Below, piece after piece: positions 1 through 8,200 of a DNA stretch of 64,000 nucleotides. The stretch's first letter is position 1, and every line of letters begins with the position of its first letter. A program made the position numbers and the translations under genes. The notes under the pieces are model-generated. The model was not told the DNA's origin, ran no database searches, and worked only from the letters and a program-made list of their open reading frames with translations. The stretch spans positions 6,873,840-6,937,839 of the forward strand of contig OZ025216.1 of the NCBI GenBank assembly GCA_964019055.1, in the 5' to 3' direction. The DNA is from Anthopleura xanthogrammica. Its lineage: Eukaryota; Cnidaria; Anthozoa; Actiniaria; Actiniidae.

Positions 1-3000
1 AACCTGGTTTTGAGAGCCAAAATAGCCATTTTTCAGTTTTTGGGGCTAAAAAGGTTTTTTTCCCAGCAAAACAGTGTTTTGGACACCGAAAATGTGCTTT
101 TCTCGGCCAAAGGGTGCGTTTAGCAGTGAAAACGTCGTGTTTGGACCAAGAGAAAATTCTCAGCAAAATTCCAATTTGGTCAGCAAAAAACAGTTTTTTT
201 GACCAAAAAGCACCTATTCTCAGCCAAAACCCCATTTTTTTTCGCCAAAAAGTCGTGTTTTTATCTCAAGAGGTATTTTTAGGAGCAAAAAGTGGGGGTT
301 TCAGCCAACCGGTCACGCCGTCAGCGAAAAACCTGGTTTTGAGAGCCAAAATAGCCATTTTTCAGTTTTTGGGGCTAAAAAGGTTTTTTTCCCAGCAAAA
401 CAGTGTTTTGGACACCGAAAATGTGCTTTTCTCGGCCAAAGGGTGCGTTTAGCAGTGAAAACGTCGTGTTTGGACCAAGAGAAAATTCTCAGCAAAATTC
501 CAATTTGGTCAGCAAAAAACAGTTTTTTTGACCAAAAAGCACCTATTCTCAGCCAAAACCCCATTTTTTTTCGCCAAAAAGTCGTGTTTTTATCTCAAGA
601 GGTATTTTCAGGAGCAAAAAGTGGGGGTTTCAGCCAACCGGTCACGCCGTCAGCGAAAAACCTGGTTTTGAGAGCCAAAATAGCCATTTTTCAGTTTTTG
701 GGGCTAAAAAGGTTTTTTTCCCAGCAAAACAGTGTTTTGGACACCGAAAATGTGCTTTTCTCGGCCAAAGGGTGCGTTTAGCAGTGAAAACGTCGTGTTT
801 GGACCAAGAGAAAATTCTCAGCAAAATTCCAATTTGGTCAGCAAAAAACAGTTTTTTTGACCAAAAAGCACCTATTCTCAGCCAAAACCCCATTTTTTTT
901 CGCCAAAAAGTCGTGTTTTTATCTCAAGAGGTATTTTCAGGAGCAAAAAGTGGGGGTTTCAGCCAACCGGTCACGCCGTCAGCGAAAAACCTGGTTTTGA
1001 GAGCCAAAATAGCCATTTTTCAGTTTTTGGGGCTAAAAAGGTTTTTTTCCCAGCAAAACAGTGTTTTGGACACCGAAAATGTGCTTTTCTCGGCCAAAGG
1101 GTGCGTTTAGCAGTGAAAACGTCGTGTTTGGACCAAGAGAAAATTCTCAGCAAAATTCCAATTTGGTCAGCAAAAAACAGTTTTTTTGACCAAAAAGCAC
1201 CTATTCTCAGCCAAAACCCCATTTTTTTTCGCCAAAAAGTCGTGTTTTTATCTCAAGAGGTATTTTCAGGAGCAAAAAGTGGGGGTTTCAGCCAACCGGT
1301 CACGCCGTCAGCGAAAAACCTGGTTTTGAGAGCCAAAATAGCCATTTTTCAGTTTTTGGGGCTAAAAAGGTTTTTTTCCCAGCAAAACAGTGTTTTGGAC
1401 ACCGAAAATGTGCTTTTCTCGGCCAAAGGGTGCGTTTAGCAGTGAAAACGTCGTGTTTGGACCAAGAGAAAATTCTCAGCAAAATTCCAATTTGGTCAGC
1501 AAAAAACAGTTTTTTTGACCAAAAAGCACCTATTCTCAGCCAAAACCCCATTTTTTTTCGCCAAAAAGTCGTGTTTTTATCTCAAGAGGTATTTTCAGGA
1601 GCAAAAAGTGGGGGTTTCAGCCAACCGGTCACGCCGTCAGCGAAAAACCTGGTTTTGAGAGCCAAAATAGCCATTTTTCAGTTTTTGGGGCTAAAAAGGT
1701 CTTTTTCCCAGCAAAACAGTGTTTTGGACACCGAAAATGTGCTTTTCTCGGCCAAAGGGTGCGTTTAGCAGTGAAAACGTCGTGTTTGGACCAAGAGAAA
1801 ATTCTCAGCAAAATTCCAATTTGGTCAGCAAAAAACAGTTTTTTTGACCAAAAAGCACCTATTCTCAGCCAAAACCCCATTTTTTTTCGCCAAAAAGTCG
1901 TGTTTTTATCTCAAGAGGTATTTTCAGGAGCAAAAAGTGGGGGTTTCAGCCAACCGGTCACGCCGTCAGCGAAAAACCTGGTTTTGAGAGCCAAAATAGC
2001 CATTTTTCAGTTTTTGGGGCTAAAAAGGTTTTTTTCCCAGCAAAACAGTGTTTTGGACACCGAAAATGTGCTTTTCTCGGCCAAAGGGTGCGTTTAGCAG
2101 TGAAAACGTCGTGTTTGGACCAAGAGAAAATTCTCAGCAAAATTCCAATTTGGTCAGCAAAAAACAGTTTTTTTGACCAAAAAGCACCTATTCTCAGCCA
2201 AAACCCCATTTTTTTTCGCCAAAAAGTCGTGTTTTTATCTCAAGAGGTATTTTCAGGAGCAAAAAGTGGGGGTTTCAGCCAACCGGTCACGCCGTCAGCG
2301 AAAAACCTGGTTTTGAGAGCCAAAATAGCCATTTTTCAGTTTTTGGGGCTAAAAAGGTTTTTTTCCCAGCAAAACAGTGTTTTGGACACCGAAAATGTGC
2401 TTTTCTCGGCCAAAGGGTGCGTTTAGCAGTGAAAACGTCGTGTTTGGACCAAGAGAAAATTCTCAGCAAAATTCCAATTTGGTCAGCAAAAAACAGTTTT
2501 TTTGACCAAAAAGCACCTATTCTCAGCCAAAACCCCATTTTTTTTCGCCAAAAAGTCGTGTTTTTATCTCAAGAGGTATTTTCAGGAGCAAAAAGTGGGG
2601 GTTTCAGCCAACCGGTCACGCCGTCAGCGAAAAACCTGGTTTTGAGAGCCAAAATAGCCATTTTTCAGTTTTTGGGGCTAAAAAGGTTTTTTTCCCAGCA
2701 AAACAGTGTTTTGGACACCGAAAATGTGCTTTTCTCGGCCAAAGGGTGCGTTTAGCAGTGAAAACGTCGTGTTTGGACCAAGAGAAAATTCTCAGCAAAA
2801 TTCCAATTTGGTCAGCAAAAAACAGTTTTTTTGACCAAAAAGCACCTATTCTCAGCCAAAACCCCATTTTTTTTCGCCAAAAAGTCGTGTTTTTATCTCA
2901 AGAGGTATTTTCAGGAGCAAAAAGTGGGGGTTTCAGCCAACCGGTCACGCCGTCAGCGAAAAACCTGGTTTTGAGAGCCAAAATAGCCATTTTTCAGTTT

Positions 3001-5049
3001 TTGGGGCTAAAAAGGTTTTTTTCCCAGCAAAACAGTGTTTTGGACACCGAAAATGTGCTTTTCTCGGCCAAAGGGTGCGTTTAGCAGTGAAAACGTCGTG
3101 TTTGGACCAAGAGAAAATTCTCAGCAAAATTCCAATTTGGTCAGCAAAAAACAGTTTTTTTGACCAAAAAGCACCTATTCTCAGCCAAAACCCCATTTTT
3201 TTTCGCCAAAAAGTCGTGTTTTTATCTCAAGAGGTATTTTCAGGAGCAAAAAGTGGGGGTTTCAGCCAACCGGTCACGCCGTCAGCGAAAAACCTGGTTT
3301 TGAGAGCCAAAATAGCCATTTTTCAGTTTTTGGGGCTAAAAAGGTTTTTTTCCCAGCAAAACAGTGTTTTGGACACCGAAAATGTGCTTTTCTCGGCCAA
3401 AGGGTGCGTTTAGCAGTGAAAACGTCGTGTTTGGACCAAGAGAAAATTCTCAGCAAAATTCCAATTTGGTCAGCAAAAAACAGTTTTTTTGACCAAAAAG
3501 CACCTATTCTCAGCCAAAACCCCATTTTTTTTCGCCAAAAAGTCGTGTTTTTATCTCAAGAGGTATTTTCGGGAGCAAAAAGTGGGGGTTTCAGCCAACC
3601 GGTCACGCCGTCAGCGAAAAACCTGGTTTTGAGAGCCAAAATAGCCATTTTTCAGTTTTTGGGGCTAAAAAGGTTTTTTTCCCAGCAAAACAGTGTTTTG
3701 GACACCGAAAATGTGCTTTTCTCGGCCAAAGGGTGCGTTTAGCAGTGAAAACGTCGTGTTTGGACCAAGAGAAAATTCTCAGCAAAATTCCAATTTGGTC
3801 AGCAAAAAACAGTTTTTTTGACCAAAAAGCACCTATTCTCAGCCAAAACCCCATTTTTTTTCGCCAAAAAGTCGTGTTTTTATCTCAAGAGGTATTTTCA
3901 GGAGCAAAAAGTGGGGGTTTCAGCCAACCGGTCACGCCGTCAGCGAAAAACCTGGTTTTGAGAGCCAAAATAGCCATTTTTCAGTTTTTGGGGCTAAAAA
4001 GGTTTTTTTCCCAGCAAAACAGTGTTTTGGACACCGAAAATGTGCTTTTCTCGGCCAAAGGGTGCGTTTAGCAGTGAAAACGTCGTGTTTGGACCAAGAG
4101 AAAATTCTCAGCAAAATTCCAATTTGGTCAGCAAAAAACAGTTTTTTTGACCAAAAAGCACCTATTCTCAGCCAAAACCCCATTTTTTTTCGCCAAAAAG
4201 TCGTGTTTTTATCTCAAGAGGTATTTTCAGGAGCAAAAAGTGGGGGTTTCAGCCAACCGGTCACGCCGTCAGCGAAAAACCTGGTTTTGAGAGCCAAAAT
4301 AGCCATTTTTCAGTTTTTGGGGCTAAAAAGGTTTTTTTCCCAGCAAAACAGTGTTTTGGACACCGAAAATGTGCTTTTCTCGGCCAAAGGGTGCGTTTAG
4401 CAGTGAAAACGTCGTGTTTGGACCAAGAGAAAATTCTCAGCAAAATTCCAATTTGGTCAGCAAAAAACAGTTTTTTTGACCAAAAAGCACCTATTCTCAG
4501 CCAAAACCCCATTTTTTTTCGCCAAAAAGTCGTGTTTTTATCTCAAGAGGTATTTTCAGGAGCAAAAAGTGGGGGTTTCAGCCAACCGGTCACGCCGTCA
4601 GCGAAAAACCTGGTTTTGAGAGCCAAAATAGCCATTTTTCAGTTTTTGGGGCTAAAAAGGTTTTTTTCCCAGCAAAACAGTGTTTTGGACACCGAAAATG
4701 TGCTTTTCTCGGCCAAAGGGTGCGTTTAGCAGTGAAAACGTCGTGTTTGGACCAAGAGAAAATTCTCAGCAAAATTCCAATTTGGTCAGCAAAAAACAGT
4801 TTTTTTGACCAAAAAGCACCTATTCTCAGCCAAAACCCCATTTTTTTTCGCCAAAAAGTCGTGTTTTTATCTCAAGAGGTATTTTCAGGAGCAAAAAGTG
4901 GGGGTTTCAGCCAACCGGTCACGCCGTCAGCGAAAAACCTGGTTTTGAGAGCCAAAATAGCCATTTTTCAGTTTTTGGGGCTAAAAAGGTTTTTTTCCCA
5001 GCAAAACAGTGTTTTGGACACCGAAAATGTGCTTTTCTCGGCCAAAGGG
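1..5049. repeat. 329-bp satellite array, homogeneous left block
   Basis: This block holds a 114-bp partial monomer followed by fifteen complete 329-bp monomers, head to tail in one orientation. I phase monomers at the motif TGCGTTTAGCA, which recurs at 115, 444, 773, 1102 and every 329 bp up to 4721. The copies are almost identical. The only substitutions I noticed are C to T at 280, T to C at 1701 and A to G at 3571. There is no gene here. A GTG-initiated 112-codon frame recurs on the + strand and an 83-codon frame on the - strand, once per monomer, each ending at the same stop. These are by-products of the repeat. The low divergence suggests recent amplification or efficient homogenisation (inference). 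The array continues past the left edge. Confidence 0.97.
444..772 (+). repeat. Representative consensus monomer (329 bp)
   Basis: This copy is identical to the majority sequence and serves as the reference for monomer positions quoted elsewhere. It is about 41% GC (136 of 329 by hand count) and carries eleven CpGs, at positions 3, 19, 22, 129, 140, 196, 202, 205, 211, 302 and 319. Positions 191-212 are the only GC-rich, CpG-dense stretch (CCAACCGGTCACGCCGTCAG). The rest alternates short A-runs and T-runs. A-runs start at 15, 39, 51, 71, 91, 112, 133, 173, 213, 234, 263, 283, 304 and 324, so most successive starts are 20-21 or 40 bp apart. Because 329 is not a multiple of three, reading frame shifts at each monomer. 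I see no CENP-B box, Pol III A/B box or other known motif. Strand is assigned by convention only. Confidence 0.95.
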
Positions 5050-5060
5050 TGCGTTTAGCA
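5050..5060 (+). repeat. Left target-site duplication
   Basis: The 11 bases TGCGTTTAGCA are normal satellite sequence (monomer positions 1-11) and recur directly at 5276-5286 after the inserted element. The next uninterrupted monomer begins at 5605, 555 bp away, which equals 329 plus 226. The 226 is 215 bp of element plus an 11-bp duplication. If the T at 5276 belongs to the element, the duplication is 10 bp; the ends do not decide this. Confidence 0.88.
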
Positions 5061-5062
5061 CC

Positions 5063-5128
5063 ACCTCGTCCACAGGGCCTTCTCACGCGAAGACGCGATG
5101 AAGAGAAGACCCTGGCATTGGCTGGTCA
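5063..5128 (+). repeat. Left terminal inverted repeat of the MITE
   Basis: This 66-bp arm starts ACCTCGTCC and ends TTGGCTGGTCA. It matches the reverse complement of 5210-5275 except at its positions 10 (A against C), 37 (T against A) and 55 (A against G). It is CpG-rich, unlike the AT-rich spacer after it. An AATAAA hexamer lies just past its end at 5129-5134, probably by chance. Confidence 0.9.
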
Positions 5129-5180
5129 AATAAAGATTTTGATTGGCTAACTTTTCTTCCGGTTATTTCAGCGGTATTTG

Positions 5181-5209
5181 CGTGACACCCAGGATTTCTG
5201 GGTGTCACG
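5181..5209. repeat. Perfect 12-bp hairpin inside the MITE spacer
   Basis: CGTGACACCCAG at 5181-5192 is exactly complementary to CTGGGTGTCACG at 5198-5209, with a 5-nt loop (GATTT). The right arm directly abuts the right terminal repeat. Their junction makes the 10-bp palindrome GTCACGTGAC at 5204-5213, which contains CACGTG. The element is thus a hairpin nested inside a larger foldback. The inner hairpin may be a remnant of once longer terminal repeats (inference). Confidence 0.85.
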
Positions 5210-5275
5210 TGACCAGCCAACGCCAGGGTCTTCTCTTCTTCGCGTCTTCGCGTGAGAAGGCCCTGGGGACGAGGT
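5210..5275 (-). repeat. Right terminal inverted repeat of the MITE
   Basis: This is the partner of 5063-5128: 66 bp, running from TGACCAGCC to GGACGAGGT, with 63 of 66 positions complementary. Three mismatches over the arms suggest the copy is not ancient, or that the arms have been held similar. Confidence 0.9.
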
Positions 5276-5286
5276 TGCGTTTAGCA
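5276..5286 (+). repeat. Right target-site duplication
   Basis: This is a second copy of TGCGTTTAGCA, and the satellite monomer resumes here in phase, with monomer position 12 at 5287. With 5050-5060 it brackets the MITE and shows insertion by transposition and not by assembly error. Confidence 0.88.
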
Positions 5287-8200
5287 GTGAAAACGTCGTG
5301 TTTGGACCAAGAGAAAATTCTCAGCAAAATTCCAATTTGGTCAGCAAAAAACAGTTTTTTTGACCAAAAAGCACCTATTCTCAGCCAAAACCCCATTTTT
5401 TTTCGCCAAAAAGTCGTGTTTTTATCTCAAGAGGGATTTTCAGGAGCAAAAAGTGGGGGTTTCAGCCAACCGGTCACGCCGTCAGCGAAAAACCTGGTTT
5501 TGAGAGCCAAAATAGCCATTTTTCAGTTTTTGGGGCTAAAAAGGTTTTTTTCCCAGCAAAACAGTGTTTTGGACACCGAAAATGTGCTTTTCTCGGCCAA
5601 AGGGTGCGTTTAGCAGTGAAAACGTCGTGTTTGGACCAAGAGAAAATTCTCAGCAAAATTCCAATTTGGTCAGCAAAAAACAGTTTTTTTGACCAAAAAG
5701 CACCTATTCTCAGCCAAAACCCCATTTTTTTTCGCCAAAAAGTCGTGTTTTTATCTCAAGAGGTATTTTCAGGAGCAAAAAGTGGGGGTTTCAGCCAACC
5801 GGTCACGCCGTCAGCGAAAAACCTGGTTTTGAGAGCCAAAATAGCCATTTTTCAGTTTTTGGGGCTAAAAAGGTTTTTTTCCCAGCAAAACAGTGTTTTG
5901 GACACCGAAAATGTGCTTTTCTCGGCCAAAGGGTGCGTTTAGCAGTGAAAACGTCGTGTTTGGACCAAGAGAAAATTCTCAGCAAAATTCCAATTTGGTC
6001 AGCAAAAAACAGTTTTTTTGACCAAAAAGCACCTATTCTCAGCCAAAACCCCATTTTTTTTCGCCAAAAAGTCGTGTTTTTATCTCAAGAGGTATTTTCA
6101 GGAGCAAAAAGTGGGGGTTTCAGCCAACCAGTCACGCCGTCAGCGAAAAACCTGGTTTTGAGAGCCAAAATAGCCATTTTTCAGTTTTTGGGGCTAAAAA
6201 GGTTTTTTTCCCAGCAAAACAGTGTTTTGGACACCGAAAATGTGCTTTTCTCGGCCAAAGGGTGCGTTTAGCAGTGAAAACGTCGTGTTTGGACCAAGAG
6301 AAAATTCTCAGCAAAATTCCAATTTGGTCAGCAAAAAACAGTTTTTTTGACCAAAAAGCACCTATTCTCAGCCAAAACCCCATTTTTTTTCGCCAAAAAG
6401 TCGTGTTTTTATCTCAAGAGGTATTTTCAGGAGCAAAAAGTGGGGGTTTCAGCCAACCGGTCACGCCGTCAGCGAAAAACCTGGTTTTGAGAGCCAAAAT
6501 AGCCATTTTTCAGTTTTTGGGGCTAAAAAGGTTTTTTTCCCAGCAAAACAGTGTTTTGGACACCGAAAATGTGCTTTTCTCGGCCAAAGGGTGCGTTTAG
6601 CAGTGAAAACGTCGTGTTTGGACCAAGAGAAAATTCTCAGCAAAATTCCAATTTGGTCAGCAAAAAACAGTTTTTTTGACCAAAAAGCACCTATTCTCAG
6701 CCAAAACCCCATTTTTTTTCGCCAAAAAGTCGTGTTTTTATCTCAAGAGGGATTTTCAGGAGCAAAAAGTGGGGGTTTCAGCCAACCGGTCACGCCGTCA
6801 GCGAAAAACCTGGTTTTGAGAGCCAAAATAGCCATTTTTCAGTTTTTGGGGCTAAAAAGGTTTTTTTCCCAGCAAAACAGTGTTTTGGACACCGAAAATG
6901 TGCTTTTCTCGGCCAAAGGGTGCGTTTAGCAGTGAAAACGTCGTGTTTGGACCAAGAGAAAATTCTCAGCAAAATTGCAATTTGGTCAGCAAAAAACAGT
7001 TTTTTTGACCAAAAAGCACCTATTCTCAGCCAAAACCCCATTTTTTTTCGCCAAAAAGTCGTGTTTTTATCTAAAGAGGTATTTTCAGGAGCAAAAAGTG
7101 GGGGTTTCAGCCAACCGGTCACGCCGTCAGCGAAAAACCTGGTTTTGAGAGCCAAAATAGCCATTTTTCAGTTTTTGGGGCTAAAAAGGTTTTTTTCCCA
7201 GCAAAACAGTGTTTTGGACACCGAAAATGTGCTTTTCTCGGCCAAAGGGTGCGTTTAGCAGTGAAAACGTCGTGTTTGGACCAAGAGAAAATTCTCAGCA
7301 AAATTCCAATTTGGTCAGCAAAAAACAGTTTTTTTGACCAAAAAGCACCTATTCTCAGCCAAAACCCCATTTTTTTTGCCAAAAAGTCGTGTTTTTATCT
7401 CAAGAGGTATTTTCAGGAGCAAAAAATGGGGGTTTCAGCCAACCAGTCACGCCGTCAGCGAAAAACCTGGTTTTGAGAGCCAAAATAGCCATTTTTCAGT
7501 TTTTGGGGCTAAAAAGGTTTTTTTCCCAGCAAAACAGTGTTTTGGACACCGAAAATGTGCTTTTCTCGGCCAAAGGGTGCGTTTAGCAGTGAAAACGTCG
7601 TGTTTGGACCAAGAGAAAATTCTCAGCAAAATTCCAATTTGCTCAGCAAAAAACAGTTTTTTTGACCAAAAAGCACCTATTCTCAGCCAAAACCCCATTT
7701 TTTTTCGCCAAAAAGTCGTGTTTTTATCTCAAGAGGTATTTTCAGGAGCAAAAAGTGGGGGTTTCAACCAACCGGTCACGCCGTCAGCGAAAAACCTGGT
7801 TTTGAGAGCCAAAATAGCCATTTTTCAGTTTTTGGGGCTAAAAAGGTATTTTTCCCAGGAAAACAGTGTTTTGGACACCGAAAATGTGCTTTTCTCGGCC
7901 AGAGGGTGCGTTTAGCAGTGAAAACGTCGTGTTTGGACCAAGAGAAAATTCTCAGCAAAATTCCAATTTGGTCAGCAAAAAACAGTTTTTTTGACCAAAA
8001 AGCACCTATTCTCAGCCAAAACCCTATTTTTTTTCGCCAAAAAGTCGTGTTTTTATCTCAAGAGGTATTTTCAGGAGCAAAAAGTGGGGGTTTCAGCCAA
8101 CCGGTCACGCCGTCAGCGAAAAACCTGGTTTTGAGAGCCAAAATAGCCATTTTTCAGTTTTTGGGGCTAAAAAGGTTTTTTCCCCAGCAAAACAGTGTTT

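Larger units (their letters stand above)
5061..5275. mobile_element. Non-autonomous inverted-repeat transposable element (MITE/foldback)
   Basis: A 215-bp block unlike the satellite interrupts a monomer after its position 11. It has 66-bp terminal inverted repeats, 5063-5128 and 5210-5275, differing at 3 of 66 positions, around an 81-bp spacer, and is flanked by direct copies of an 11-bp satellite sequence. It has no coding capacity, so it must have been moved by enzymes encoded elsewhere. Long inverted repeats with a 10-11 bp duplication best fit Mutator-like elements (family knowledge: usually 8-11 bp). hAT elements (8 bp), piggyBac (TTAA) and mariner (TA) fit worse. Two bases, CC at 5061-5062, lie outside the left repeat and have no partner on the right. 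The family is not proven. The ends (ACCTCGTCC and GGACGAGGT) resemble, from memory only, abundant elements of stony corals. Confidence 0.88.

Noticed and set aside
114..452. A 112-codon + strand frame repeated in nearly every monomer as a possible gene family
   Set aside because: It starts at GTG, not ATG, ends at a TAG that overlaps the next start, shifts frame each monomer and contains only low-complexity seven-residue blocks. No known domain, no promoter-like context, and indels disrupt it freely. It is a by-product of the 21-bp periodicity.
313..564. An 83-codon - strand frame starting at ATG, repeated about 190 times
   Set aside because: It overlaps the + frames throughout and has the same periodic composition (F, K, W rich). 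The copy number and lack of any gene structure fit satellite DNA. Its identity tracks overall nucleotide identity and not coding constraint.
444..772. Monomer as a simple dimer of two 164-165 bp halves
   Set aside because: Comparing A-run and T-run positions at a 164-165 bp offset gave only partial coincidence, as expected from the 20-21 bp rhythm, with no base-level similarity I could see.
5061..5275. The insertion as a SINE, solo LTR or retrogene
   Set aside because: It has long terminal inverted repeats and no poly(A) or simple-repeat tail, no TG...CA ends and no coding remnant, so a DNA-transposon origin fits better.
5143..5613. A 156-codon frame running from the MITE into the satellite
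   Set aside because: It starts inside the non-coding spacer of the element and crosses the insertion boundary, so it is an accidental fusion frame.
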